A DNA stretch of 64,000 nt, taken from positions 40,521 through 104,520 of the forward strand of contig NZIV01000031.1 of assembly GCA_002689995.1 (NCBI GenBank), read 5' to 3'. The notes beneath the pieces were generated by a model. That model searched no databases and was not told the DNA's origin. It worked only from the letters and a program-made list of their open reading frames with translations. Made by a program: the position numbers and the translations under genes. The DNA is from Fidelibacterota bacterium. Its GTDB lineage: Bacteria > Fidelibacterota > Marinisomatia > SCGC-AAA003-L08 > GCA-2689995. This document shows positions 28,577-39,034 of the stretch, piece after piece (the stretch's first letter is position 1; each line of letters opens with the position of its first letter).

Positions 28577-29506
28577 TTGAATATTTTAAACTTTAAATTA
28601 GATTTTAAAACTATTTTTGGTATTTTTATTAGTTTAATAGGATTGATATGGGCTTTTCAAGATTTTAAATTCAATGAATTTATAATTGCATTTAAAAAAG
28701 CAAAATTTTTTTATATTGCTTTAGCTTGCATCTCTATTATATCGTCTGTATGGCTTAGGGCTATTAGATGGAACTTATTGATTAAATCGGATAAAGTGAC
28801 AACGAATAATTTATTTGATATTGAGATGGTTGGTTATTTTGGTAATAATGTGCTTCCAATTCGAGCGGGTGAAGTTTATAGAACTTTATTGCTTTCTAAT
28901 AAAACCGGACTTTCTAAGAGTTATTGTTTTGGTACCATCGTATTAGAACGTATTATGGATTTGGTTGGGTTATTTATATTCTTTGGAATTTTAACTGTTT
29001 TTTATCCGATACCTAAAGATATAAAGAGTTGGATGAATTTAGTAGTTTTAATATTATTTTTATTTATTTTTCTGTTTTTTATTTTTAATAAATTTTTCAA
29101 AATAGGAAAATATATAAAATTCAATTTTTTAAAACAATTTTTTAGTGTTTTTACTGATATCAAATTAGAATCTTCAATTTATATTTTATTTTGGACAATA
29201 ATTATTTGGTTTATTTATTGGCTTGATACACATTTAATACAATATGCATTCCAACTAAATATGTCTTGGCAGCAAACGATGTTAGTTTTAGTTTTAACTT
29301 CTCTTACAATGGCAGTTCCTTCAGCTCCAGGTGCAATAGGTACATTTCATGCAGCAGTTAAATTTACAATGGTATCACTTTTAGGGTTTAGTGCAGATAT
29401 ATCTAATTCATATAGCATAATTCTTCATGCTTATAGTTATATAACTTTAACAATTATCGGTGCATATTATTTTATTAATTCAATTAAAAAAGAGAAATTA
29501 ATTTGA
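28577..29506 (+). CDS. Lysylphosphatidylglycerol synthase TM-region/UPF0104-family membrane protein
   Basis: Multi-TM; LRAIRWNLLI, VGYFGNNVLPIRAGEVYRTLLL, AVPSAPGAIGTFHAA. Confidence 0.88.
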   Translation: MNILNFKLDFKTIFGIFISLIGLIWAFQDFKFNEFIIAFKKAKFFYIALACISIISSVWLRAIRWNLLIKSDKVTTNNLFDIEMVGYFGNNVLPIRAGEVYRTLLLSNKTGLSKSYCFGTIVLERIMDLVGLFIFFGILTVFYPIPKDIKSWMNLVVLILFLFIFLFFIFNKFFKIGKYIKFNFLKQFFSVFTDIKLESSIYILFWTIIIWFIYWLDTHLIQYAFQLNMSWQQTMLVLVLTSLTMAVPSAPGAIGTFHAAVKFTMVSLLGFSADISNSYSIILHAYSYITLTIIGAYYFINSIKKEKLI

Positions 29507-30840
29507 ACATATATATTATTGGGACGGGATATGTTGGTTTAGTAACAGGTGCTTGTTTAGCTGAAATGGGCAATAATGTTACTTGTGTGGATAGCGATTT
29601 AGAAAAAATTAGAAAATTAAATGAAGAATCTGAATTACCAATATACGAACCTGGATTAAAGGATATAGTTGAAAATAATATCCATTCGAATAGATTGAAA
29701 TTTTCTACTAAAGTTCCTAATACTATTCCTGAAAATGCTGTAATTTTTATTGCAGTTGGTACACCCTCTGATGAAAGCGGAAATGCCAATTTAAAATATG
29801 TATATCAAGTAGCAAACGAGATAGGTGCAAAAATAGATAATTATTGTATTATTGTAGATAAATCTACTGTGCCCGTTGGAACTGGGGATAAGGTTGAAGA
29901 AATTATTCAAAATCAAATTAATTCAAGAAATTTAAATATTCAATTTGACGTTGTAAGCAATCCTGAATTTTTAAAAGAAGGTGATGCTATTAAGGATTTT
30001 AATTATCCAGACAGAATAATCATTGGCTCAAATTCTAAAAAAGCAAATGAAATTATGAGTCAACTCTATACACCATTTTCAATGAAAAAATCTAAGATTA
30101 TAAATATGTCAAGGCGTGATGCGGAGATGACAAAGTATGCTGCAAATGCTATGCTTGCTACTAAAATTTCTTTTATGAATGAAATTTCTCAAATTTGTGA
30201 GTTAACAGGTGTTGATGTTGAAAATGTTCGTAAGGGTATTGGCTCAGATAGTCGAATTGGTTATTCTTTTATATATCCAGGATGTGGGTATGGAGGCTCA
30301 TGTTTCCCCAAGGATGTAAAAGCAATTGTTCAAACTGCAAAAAATAATAATTTTGATCCAATAGTTTTAAACTCCGTGGAAAAAAGAAATAGAAAACAGA
30401 AAAATATTTTATTTAAAAAGGTAAAAAAGAGGTTTAACCAGGATTTAACTTGTAAGGTTTTTGCAATTTGGGGATTATCGTTTAAACCTGGAACAGATGA
30501 TATGAGAGAAGCTCCATCTATTTATTTAATTAGGTCTATTATAGAAAGTGGGGGAAAAATAAAGGCTTTTGATCCAATTGCTATGAAAAGTGCACAAAAA
30601 GAATTCAACCAAGAAGAGTTGACAAAAATCACTTTTTGTAATTCAGAATATGATACTTTAGATGACTCCGACGCATTAATTTTAGTCACTGAGTGGGCAC
30701 AGTTTAGGCAGCCCAATTTTGAAATAATTAAAGATAAGTTGAATTATCCAATTATTTTTGATGGAAGGAATCAGTATAATCCTAATTTTTTAAAAAAAAT
30801 AGGAATGGAATATTACGGAATAGGTAGAACAAATATATGA
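29503..30840 (+). CDS. ugd: UDP-glucose 6-dehydrogenase
   Basis: IIGTGYVGLVTGACLAEMGNNVTCVD; YPGCGYGGSCFPKDVKA active site. Confidence 0.95.
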   Translation: MNIYIIGTGYVGLVTGACLAEMGNNVTCVDSDLEKIRKLNEESELPIYEPGLKDIVENNIHSNRLKFSTKVPNTIPENAVIFIAVGTPSDESGNANLKYVYQVANEIGAKIDNYCIIVDKSTVPVGTGDKVEEIIQNQINSRNLNIQFDVVSNPEFLKEGDAIKDFNYPDRIIIGSNSKKANEIMSQLYTPFSMKKSKIINMSRRDAEMTKYAANAMLATKISFMNEISQICELTGVDVENVRKGIGSDSRIGYSFIYPGCGYGGSCFPKDVKAIVQTAKNNNFDPIVLNSVEKRNRKQKNILFKKVKKRFNQDLTCKVFAIWGLSFKPGTDDMREAPSIYLIRSIIESGGKIKAFDPIAMKSAQKEFNQEELTKITFCNSEYDTLDDSDALILVTEWAQFRQPNFEIIKDKLNYPIIFDGRNQYNPNFLKKIGMEYYGIGRTNI

Positions 30841-31616
30841 TTGATTTCCATAATCATGTTTTACCTAATTTAGATGATGGATCTAAAAGTATGCAACAAA
30901 CATTATCTATGTTAAAAACAGCCTCAGAACAAGGTATTACAGATATTATTTGTACTGTACATTATCAACATCCTAAAATGGGCGAGAAAGAAATTAATTT
31001 TGAAATTGTAAATCAGTGTATTGAAAATGTACAAAATGAAATGCAGGGTATAAACATTAATTTACATCCTGGGGCAGAGGTTTTTTACTTGCCAAACTTA
31101 ACAGAAATTAAAAGTGATCTGATTACTGTCTTTGGTCATGGTAAATATATGCTGATTGAATTTTTACCATATCAATTACCTATCAATTATGATGAAGAAT
31201 TATTTAAATTAAGCCTATCAGGAACAACTCCGATTATTGCGCATCCTGAGCGCTATAAACCGATTCAAGACAATATTGACATCGTTGTTAAACTTATAAA
31301 TTCTGGTTGTCTTATACAGATTGATGCGGGAAGCTTAATTGGCCATTTCGGGAAAAAATGTAAAAATACTTCGGAAATCTTGTTAAAAAGAAATATGGTA
31401 CATTTTATAGGTTCAGATGCACACAATGATTTGAAGCGAAATTTTTGTTTAAAAGATGCTATGCTATTATGTGAGAATATCATGGGTAGAAAAAGTGAAA
31501 AATTGGTAAAAGAGAATCCGTTAAAACTAATAAAAGGAGAAAAAATACTTCCATTTGAAATTCAAGAAAGCAACGCGAAAAATCTTTTCCAAAAAATATT
31601 AAATAGAATGATATGA
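30837..31616 (+). CDS. CpsB/YwqE-type PHP tyrosine-protein phosphatase
   Basis: MIDFHNHVLPNLDDGSKSMQQTLSML; PIIAHPERY; FIGSDAHN. Confidence 0.92.
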   Translation: MIDFHNHVLPNLDDGSKSMQQTLSMLKTASEQGITDIICTVHYQHPKMGEKEINFEIVNQCIENVQNEMQGININLHPGAEVFYLPNLTEIKSDLITVFGHGKYMLIEFLPYQLPINYDEELFKLSLSGTTPIIAHPERYKPIQDNIDIVVKLINSGCLIQIDAGSLIGHFGKKCKNTSEILLKRNMVHFIGSDAHNDLKRNFCLKDAMLLCENIMGRKSEKLVKENPLKLIKGEKILPFEIQESNAKNLFQKILNRMI

Positions 31617-32578
31617 AAAAAAAAATATGTGTAATAGGCGCTGGTTATTGGGGAAAAAATCATATAAAAACATTAAATGAATTAGGTTGTCTTTATGCAA
31701 TTGTAGAGCCAGATAATCGCTTAAACCAAAAAAATCAAACGTTATATCCGAATTTAAAGTTTTATTCAAATTTGGAAGAAGCGATAGACGATTTTTATAT
31801 TGATGGATTTATTATTGCCACTCCAGCTCAAACTCATTTTAATCTTGCAAAAAAAATTATTTTAAGAAAGAAGCCTGTTTTAGTAGAAAAGCCATTTACA
31901 CTGAATTTAGAAGATGCAGAAGAACTGAAAAATTTAGCTGAAATAAATAAAACAAATGTAATGGTTGGACACGTGCTATTGTTCCACCCAGCAGTTCAAA
32001 AAATTAAAGAAATTATTGATTTAAATAAAATTGGCAAACTTCAGTATATTTACAGCAATAGGTTGAATCTTGGGCAAATACGTAAAGAGGAAAATGTCTT
32101 TTGGAGCTTGGCACCCCATGATATTTCAATTTTTCAATATTTAACAAATTCGTTCCCAACTAGAATAACTTCGAATGGGGGTGATTTTGTTCAGGAGGGA
32201 GTTCATGATACAACAATAACATTTTTTGAATATCCAGAAAATGTAAAAGCTCATATTTTTGTTAGTTGGCTTCATCCGTTCAAAGAACATCGTATTGTGG
32301 TCATTGGTTCAAGAGGAATGATTACATTTGAGGATTCAGTTGAAGGTAAGCCGTTAAAATTATATCAAAAAGGGTTTGAAATCATAGATGGAGACAATCT
32401 TCCATTGAAAAACGATGGGCCAATAGAAGAAATTGATTATGATATGAAAATGCCATTAACCGAAGAATTAAAATATTTTATTGGTAATATGGATAAAGAA
32501 TATAGAATATCTGGTATTAAAAATGCATATGAAGTGACAAAAATTTTGTTAAAATCTAGCGATGAATTAAAAAAATAA
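31613..32578 (+). CDS. Gfo/Idh/MocA oxidoreductase, WbpB/WlbA-like
   Basis: CVIGAGYWGKNHIKTL; VEKPFTLNLEDAEEL; adjacent to WbpD- and WbpA-like genes. Confidence 0.88.
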   Translation: MKKKICVIGAGYWGKNHIKTLNELGCLYAIVEPDNRLNQKNQTLYPNLKFYSNLEEAIDDFYIDGFIIATPAQTHFNLAKKIILRKKPVLVEKPFTLNLEDAEELKNLAEINKTNVMVGHVLLFHPAVQKIKEIIDLNKIGKLQYIYSNRLNLGQIRKEENVFWSLAPHDISIFQYLTNSFPTRITSNGGDFVQEGVHDTTITFFEYPENVKAHIFVSWLHPFKEHRIVVIGSRGMITFEDSVEGKPLKLYQKGFEIIDGDNLPLKNDGPIEEIDYDMKMPLTEELKYFIGNMDKEYRISGIKNAYEVTKILLKSSDELKK

Positions 32579-32584
32579 ATAAAT

Positions 32585-33085
32585 ATGAAGTCTAATTTTT
32601 TTATACATGAATCTTCTTTCGTAGATGAGAATGTAATAATTGGTAAAGGTACTAAAGTATGGCATTTCAGTCATATTCAATCAGGTGCAAATATTGGGAA
32701 AAATTGTTCTTTGGGACAAAATGTGAATATTGGCAATAATGTAAAGATTGGTAATTCTGTAAAGATTCAAAATAATGTTTCAATTTATGAAGGAGTAGAA
32801 TTAGATGATTTTGTGTTTTGTGGGCCGTCAATGGTATTTACAAATATTAAATTACCCAGAGCTGAATTTCCACAAAAAGGTACTCAATTTTATTTAAAGA
32901 CCTTTATAGGGAAATCTGTTTCAATTGGAGCAAATGCGACTATTGTATGTGGAATAACAATTGGTGAATATTCATTAATTGGTGCAGGTGCTGTAGTTAC
33001 CAAAGATATTCCTCCATTTTCGTTAGTGGTAGGAAATCCCGGAAGAATCGTAGGTAGTGTGGATAAATACGGAAATAAAATTTAA
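32585..33085 (+). CDS. Hexapeptide-repeat sugar N-acetyltransferase, WbpD/WlbB-like
   Basis: Hexapeptide repeats GTKVWHFSHIQSGANIGKNCSLGQNVNIGNNVKIGNSVKIQNNVSIYEGV. Confidence 0.9.
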   Translation: MKSNFFIHESSFVDENVIIGKGTKVWHFSHIQSGANIGKNCSLGQNVNIGNNVKIGNSVKIQNNVSIYEGVELDDFVFCGPSMVFTNIKLPRAEFPQKGTQFYLKTFIGKSVSIGANATIVCGITIGEYSLIGAGAVVTKDIPPFSLVVGNPGRIVGSVDKYGNKI

Positions 33086-33087
33086 TC

Positions 33088-34344
33088 ATGAAAATTAAGA
33101 TTGCAGTTATTGGCTTAGGTTATGTTGGACTACCTTTAGCGTTAGAGTTCTCAAAAAAGTATGATGTTGTTGGGTATGATATTGATATCAATCGTATAAA
33201 TGAATTGATTAATGGAATTGATCAAACAAAAGAGGTCGAAATATCTGATTTAGAAAGTTCAAAAATGATTTTCACATCAAATACTGAAAAAATAAAAGAT
33301 TGTAATTTTTACATTGTAACAGTACCAACGCCAATTGATGAGTATAATAAGCCTGATTTGAATCCTTTAAATAAAGCTTCAATAATGATTGGTAAATTTT
33401 TGAAATATGAAGATATAGTGATTTATGAATCAACAGTTTATCCTGGATGTACCGAAGAAAACTGCGTTCCAATATTAGAGAAAGAATCTGGATTAATATT
33501 CAATAAAGATTTTTATTGTGGTTATTCTCCAGAAAGAATAAATCCCGGTGATAAAAAAAATACACTTACAAAAATTAAAAAAGTTACCTCAGGCTCTACT
33601 ATAGAAATTGGAAAAATAGTTGATGATTTATACGCTTCAATAATTACTGCAGGTACTCATCTAGCTCCATCCTTGAAAGTTGCAGAAGCTTCTAAGGCTA
33701 TTGAAAATGCACAAAGAGATGTAAATATTTCATTTGTAAATGAGTTAGCATTAATTTTTGATAAAATTGGAATAGATACTAATGAAGTCTTAGAAGCAGC
33801 CGGTACTAAATGGAATTTTTTAAATTATAAGCCAGGATTAGTAGGCGGTCATTGTATTAGTGTAGATCCATATTATTTAGCTCATAAAGCTGAAAGTCTT
33901 GGGTATTATCCCGAAGTAATTTTATCAGGAAGAAGAGTTAATAGTCGAATCGATAGGTTTGTTGCAAATAAAGTAATAAAATTAATGATTCAAAAGGGAA
34001 TTAGAATAAAAGGTGCAAATGCATTAGTTATAGGAATAACTTTTAAAGAAAATTGCCCCGATATCCGTAATACAAAAATTATTGGAATATATGATGAGCT
34101 TAAAGAATTTGGACTAAATATTGATGTTTATGATCCTATTGCTTGCAAAAAAGAAGTTAAAAGAAATTTTAATATTGAATTAATAGATTCACCAAACATA
34201 TCAGATTATGATTCAATTATTTTAGCAGTCCCCCACAATGAAGTAATATCAGAATATGAAAATAAAATAATTAAATCTAATAACAAGGTTATTTTTGATT
34301 TGAAAGCTATCCTTGATAAGAATAAAAGTGATAGTCGTTTATAA
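33088..34344 (+). CDS. Nucleotide-sugar (UDP-HexNAc) dehydrogenase, WbpA-like
   Basis: IAVIGLGYVGLPLALEFSKKYDVVGYDID; YKPGLVGGHCISVDPYYLAHKAE. Confidence 0.93.
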   Translation: MKIKIAVIGLGYVGLPLALEFSKKYDVVGYDIDINRINELINGIDQTKEVEISDLESSKMIFTSNTEKIKDCNFYIVTVPTPIDEYNKPDLNPLNKASIMIGKFLKYEDIVIYESTVYPGCTEENCVPILEKESGLIFNKDFYCGYSPERINPGDKKNTLTKIKKVTSGSTIEIGKIVDDLYASIITAGTHLAPSLKVAEASKAIENAQRDVNISFVNELALIFDKIGIDTNEVLEAAGTKWNFLNYKPGLVGGHCISVDPYYLAHKAESLGYYPEVILSGRRVNSRIDRFVANKVIKLMIQKGIRIKGANALVIGITFKENCPDIRNTKIIGIYDELKEFGLNIDVYDPIACKKEVKRNFNIELIDSPNISDYDSIILAVPHNEVISEYENKIIKSNNKVIFDLKAILDKNKSDSRL

Positions 34345-35367
34345 TTGAAAATTAAAATATTAATTACCGGTACCGCTGGTTTTGTAGGCTTTCACCTGGC
34401 AAAAAAATTAATTAACACCAATTATTCAATTATTGGTATAGATAATATAAATAATTATTACGATGTTGAACTAAAATACTCTCGTTTAGAGGAGCTTGGA
34501 ATAAAAAAAAGCTCTTTAAAAAATAATAAAATTGTTAAAAGTAATAAATTTCAGAACTTACATTTTTTAAAACTTGACATTGCAAATCTTCATAAATTAA
34601 ATGACCTAATAGCATCACAAAATATTAATTTAATTATCCATCTTGCTGCACAAGCAGGTGTAAGATATTCTATAGAGAATCCTCAAGCCTATATTGATTC
34701 AAATATTATAGGATTTCTCAATATTTTAGAATCATCTAGAATCAATAAAGTTAAAAAATTGATATATGCATCAAGCTCCTCTGTTTATGGAAATAATTCG
34801 AAAGTTCCATTTTCAACAAAAGATAGAGTAGACTCTCCTGTGAGTTTATATGCAGTAACAAAGAAGTCAAATGAATTAATGGCTTATACTTATAACAATT
34901 TATATGGAATAAATTCAGTCGGTGTTCGTTTTTTTACTGTTTATGGTCCCTGGGGAAGGCCAGATATGGCATATTTTAAATTTACTAAATCTGCTTTTGA
35001 TGGTAATGAAATTAAAGTTTATAACCATGGTGATTTATCAAGAGATTTTACATATATTGATGATGTAATTGATGGACTAAATAAAATATTAGAAAGAATG
35101 ATTGAGCGAAATGATATTTGTGAGATTTTTAATATTGGAAATAATAAGCCAACGCAATTAAAATCTTTTATAGAGATAATAGAGGCAAAAACTAGGAAAA
35201 ATATAAAGAAACGAAATATTCAAATGCAAAAAGGAGATGTATACAGTACACATGCTGAAATAGATGAGTCTATCTCAAAATTAAATTATAATCCAATAAC
35301 AAGCATAGAAGTTGGTTTACAAAATTTCGTAGATTGGTACAAAAAATATTATAATATTGAAAACTAA
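34345..35367 (+). CDS. NAD-dependent epimerase, UDP-glucuronate 4-epimerase-like
   Basis: ITGTAGFVGFHLAKKL; QAGVRYSIENPQAYIDSNI; RFFTVYGPWGRPDMAYFKF; TTG start. Confidence 0.88.
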   Translation: MKIKILITGTAGFVGFHLAKKLINTNYSIIGIDNINNYYDVELKYSRLEELGIKKSSLKNNKIVKSNKFQNLHFLKLDIANLHKLNDLIASQNINLIIHLAAQAGVRYSIENPQAYIDSNIIGFLNILESSRINKVKKLIYASSSSVYGNNSKVPFSTKDRVDSPVSLYAVTKKSNELMAYTYNNLYGINSVGVRFFTVYGPWGRPDMAYFKFTKSAFDGNEIKVYNHGDLSRDFTYIDDVIDGLNKILERMIERNDICEIFNIGNNKPTQLKSFIEIIEAKTRKNIKKRNIQMQKGDVYSTHAEIDESISKLNYNPITSIEVGLQNFVDWYKKYYNIEN

Positions 35368-35398
35368 CCAAACAAAATATTAATTTGGAACTATTTAA

Positions 35399-36376
35399 GT
35401 GAGTAATATTTTAATTATTGGCGGTGCAGGGTATATTGGGTCTCATGTCGTTTTAGAATTTTGTGAACAAATTGAAAATGTATTTGTATTTGATGATTTA
35501 TCTACGGGTGATTTTAATAATATAGATTCAAGAGCTGAATTTATAAAGGGATCAATTCTAAATTCAAATGAGATTGAAAAAGCATTTCAGATTTCTAAGC
35601 CGAGTACTGTTATTCATTTAGCTGCGTTAAAAGCTACTGGTGAATCAATGAAACAGCCTGTTAATTATAGTAGAACAAATATAGTTGGTTCATTAAATAT
35701 TTTAGAAATGATGGTGAAGTTCTTGGTTCAAAATATAATTTTTTCATCTACATCTGCTGTGTATGGAGATCCTCAATATTTACCTATCGATGAAAATCAC
35801 CCAATAAATCCAATTAATTATTATGGTTTTACAAAAAAGTCTATTGAGGAGTATATAATTTGGTATTCTCGTCTAAAAGGAATTCGATATTCAATTTTAA
35901 GATATTTTAATGCAGCTGGCTATGATTCAAAAGGAAGGATTAGGAGAGTAGAAAAATCTTCTCAAAATTTATTACCAATTGTAATGGAAGTTTTAATAAA
36001 AAATAGAAAAAGTATTAGTATTTTTGGAGATGATTATGACACTAAGGATGGAACATGTGAAAGAGATTATATTCACGTATCTGATTTGGCGTCTGCACAT
36101 TATCTTTCATATAAAAAAATATTAAAAAGTGATGAAAATTTACTATTGAATTTAGCAACAGGAAAAAAATATTCTATTTTAGAAGTCATTAATGGGTGCG
36201 AGAAATATTTAAATAAACCAATCAAATTTGATTTTACTGAGCGAAGACTTGGTGACCCTGATTTATTGTATTCTAATTCACTTTTAGCTCAATCAAAGCT
36301 TGGTTGGAAGCCCAAGTATTCTGACTTAAGAATTTTATTAACAAGTATGTATAATATATATAAAAATAGAGGTTAA
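35399..36376 (+). CDS. UDP-glucose 4-epimerase GalE-like
   Basis: IGGAGYIGSHVVLEF; HLAALKATGESMKQPVNYSRTNI; RYFNAAGYD; GTG start. Confidence 0.88.
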   Translation: MSNILIIGGAGYIGSHVVLEFCEQIENVFVFDDLSTGDFNNIDSRAEFIKGSILNSNEIEKAFQISKPSTVIHLAALKATGESMKQPVNYSRTNIVGSLNILEMMVKFLVQNIIFSSTSAVYGDPQYLPIDENHPINPINYYGFTKKSIEEYIIWYSRLKGIRYSILRYFNAAGYDSKGRIRRVEKSSQNLLPIVMEVLIKNRKSISIFGDDYDTKDGTCERDYIHVSDLASAHYLSYKKILKSDENLLLNLATGKKYSILEVINGCEKYLNKPIKFDFTERRLGDPDLLYSNSLLAQSKLGWKPKYSDLRILLTSMYNIYKNRG

Positions 36377-36377
36377 T

Positions 36378-37496
36378 TTGCAGTTTATAGATTTAAAATC
36401 ACAATATAAAAGAATGGAAGGGGAAATTCAATCCGGAATAAATAATGTATTAAACCATGGTAAATATATTATGGGGCCAGAAGTTATTGAATTAGAAAAA
36501 AAATTATCAGAATTTGTTGATTCCAAGTATTGTGTTTCATGTGCATCTGGAACTGATGCACTCCTAATGCCTTTAATGGCATTTGATATTGGTCCTGGTG
36601 ATGCTGTTTTTACGACGCCTTTTACTTTTATTGCTACTGCAGAAGTAATTCAACTTTTAGGGGCCACACCTATTTTTGTTGATATTGAAAAGGATACATT
36701 TAATATTTGTCCATTAAACCTTGAGCAAAAAATTAATGAAGTTAAAAATAATACTAAACTGAATTTAAGAGCAGTAATTCCTGTATGTTTATTTGGTTTA
36801 CCTTCTAATTTGGTTCAAATTGAAAAGATTGCAACAAAAAATAATTTAAAATTAGTTGTAGATTCAGCTCAGGGGTTTGGTGCAACAATTAATGATAAAA
36901 AGTCATGTAGTTTTGGAGATGTTGGTGCAACTTCATTTTTTCCTGCAAAACCGTTGGGTTGTTATGGTGACGGAGGAGCAATATTTACAGATGATGAAAG
37001 TCTTTATAAAAAATTAATTTCCATCCGTGTACACGGTAAGGGTGATGATAAATATGATAATATTCGAATTGGTATTAATGGAAGATTAGATTCTATCCAA
37101 GCTGCAATTTTATTAACAAAATTTAAATATTATGCTGAAGAAATTGAGTTGAGAAATGAAGTCGCTACAAAATATATTGAAAAACTAGATAAAAAAGTTA
37201 AAACTCAAAATATTCCTAGTGGATATAAATCTGTCTGGGCTCAATTTTCAATTTCAGCAGAAAACAAAAATTTACGAGAAATTATTCAAAATAAATTAAA
37301 AGAAAATGGTATTCCTACTGCAGTTTACTATCCAAAACCATTACATTTGCAAACAGCATTTAATAAATTAAATAATAATTACGGTGATTATCCAATTTCT
37401 GAACATACTAGTGAAAAAATATTTAGTATACCAATGCATCCTTATTTAAAAGATGAAGAAATTGACGTTATAGCTAAAATAATTAATCATTGTTAA
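36378..37496 (+). CDS. DegT/DnrJ/EryC1/StrS aminotransferase, WbpE-like
   Basis: FIDLKSQYKRMEGEI; SGTDALLMPLMA; TTPFTFIATAEVI; SFFPAKPLGCYGDGGAIF PLP-lysine motif. Confidence 0.92.
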   Translation: MQFIDLKSQYKRMEGEIQSGINNVLNHGKYIMGPEVIELEKKLSEFVDSKYCVSCASGTDALLMPLMAFDIGPGDAVFTTPFTFIATAEVIQLLGATPIFVDIEKDTFNICPLNLEQKINEVKNNTKLNLRAVIPVCLFGLPSNLVQIEKIATKNNLKLVVDSAQGFGATINDKKSCSFGDVGATSFFPAKPLGCYGDGGAIFTDDESLYKKLISIRVHGKGDDKYDNIRIGINGRLDSIQAAILLTKFKYYAEEIELRNEVATKYIEKLDKKVKTQNIPSGYKSVWAQFSISAENKNLREIIQNKLKENGIPTAVYYPKPLHLQTAFNKLNNNYGDYPISEHTSEKIFSIPMHPYLKDEEIDVIAKIINHC

Positions 37497-37612
37497 TTCT
37501 AATTTTTTTGAAAGGAAGAGAAATATATAATTACTATAATTATTTTAATGTGTTACTTCAATTTTCTAGAAAGGATACTTAAACCATTAATTTTCAATTT
37601 GTAAGAATATAA

Positions 37613-38545
37613 GTGAATACCGTACTTGTAACAGGTGGTGCAGGTTTTTTGGGTTCTCATTTATGTCAAAAATTAATTAAGATTGGTTATAAAGTTATTT
37701 GTATTGATAATCTTTTTACTGGCTCATTAAAAAATATTGAAGCTATTTTAGAAAATAAAAATTTTAGATTCTTAAATCATGATATAAATATCCCAATAGA
37801 GAATGTTAATGCTGATTATGTTTTCAATTTAGCTTGCCCTGCAAGTCCCTTTCAATATCAAAAATATCCCGTAGAAACAATCAAGACAAATGTTTTAGGA
37901 ACATTAAATGTATTAGAATTAGTAAAAAAAAATAACGCGAGAGTATTACAGGCATCTACTTCAGAAGTTTATGGAAATCCATTAGAGCATCCTCAATCTG
38001 AAGAATATTTGGGTAACGTAAATCCAATTGGCCCAAGAGCATGTTATGATGAAGGGAAAAGAGCCGCCGAAACATTATTCTATGATTACAACAGACAATT
38101 TGGAGTAGATATAAGGGTCGCTAGAATTTTTAATACATACGGTCCAAATATGGCAAAAGATGATGGTAGAGTTGTTTCAAACTTTATTATTCAAGCGTTA
38201 AAAGGAAATCCGATAACCATTTATGGTGATGGAAATCAAACAAGATCTTTTTGTTATGTTGATGATTTAATTGAAGGATTAATTAAATTAATGTTTAATT
38301 TAAAAAGAAAGTTACCTGTAAATTTAGGAAATCCTCAAGAGGTAAAAATTAAATACTTAGCGTCGCAGATTTGTAAATTAATAGGAAATAAACAAGTGAT
38401 TGCAACTAAAGAACTACCAAGTGATGATCCTATAAGGAGAAATCCAGATATTAAAATTGCAACGAACTATTTAAATTGGAAGCCAAAAACAAATCTTGAA
38501 TTAGGATTAAAAAATACAATTAAATATTTTAAGAAAATCTCATGA
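37613..38545 (+). CDS. UDP-glucuronate decarboxylase (UDP-xylose synthase)-like SDR
   Basis: VTGGAGFLGSHLC; CPASPFQYQKYPVETIKTNVLGTLN; ACYDEGKRAAETLFYDY; GTG start. Confidence 0.92.
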   Translation: MNTVLVTGGAGFLGSHLCQKLIKIGYKVICIDNLFTGSLKNIEAILENKNFRFLNHDINIPIENVNADYVFNLACPASPFQYQKYPVETIKTNVLGTLNVLELVKKNNARVLQASTSEVYGNPLEHPQSEEYLGNVNPIGPRACYDEGKRAAETLFYDYNRQFGVDIRVARIFNTYGPNMAKDDGRVVSNFIIQALKGNPITIYGDGNQTRSFCYVDDLIEGLIKLMFNLKRKLPVNLGNPQEVKIKYLASQICKLIGNKQVIATKELPSDDPIRRNPDIKIATNYLNWKPKTNLELGLKNTIKYFKKIS

Positions 38546-39030
38546 AGTTAAATATATTTAAGTATACAATACTTTTTTCATTTTTTTTATCAATATCATT
38601 GTTTTCACAATCAAATTTAGTCAATAAATATGGTAATGTATCAGGGCAATATATATTGAGCAGTGAACCTTATGTAACAGGAGATGATGGAATCATTCGA
38701 ATGTATGTGAATGTAATTGGCCATGTGAAGTACCCTGGTACATATTTAGTTTATGAAGGAATTGACATCTTATCTTTATTATCATTAGCGGGAGGACCAT
38801 TACCTGGCACGAAATTAAATTCAATTAAACAGGTTAATGGAGAAAAGGTATTAAATATAAATTTAGAAGAGATTTTGAATTCTAAGGAAGAAGTTACTTT
38901 TAAGTTGTATCCTCATAATACAATTTTTGTTGAACAATCTATTAGCTCTTATTTATTTACTAATTCAAGTTTAATAAGTTCTTCTCTTCAGATTCTTTCC
39001 ATAATTTTAACAATTTTAAATTCAAAATAG
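38542..39030 (+). CDS. Short SLBB-domain polysaccharide export-associated protein
   Basis: VNVIGHVKYPGTYLVYEGIDILSLLSLAGGPLPGTKLNSIKQ; N-terminal signal and C-terminal TM; no Poly_export domain. Confidence 0.75.
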   Translation: MKLNIFKYTILFSFFLSISLFSQSNLVNKYGNVSGQYILSSEPYVTGDDGIIRMYVNVIGHVKYPGTYLVYEGIDILSLLSLAGGPLPGTKLNSIKQVNGEKVLNINLEEILNSKEEVTFKLYPHNTIFVEQSISSYLFTNSSLISSSLQILSIILTILNSK

Positions 39031-39034
39031 TTGA

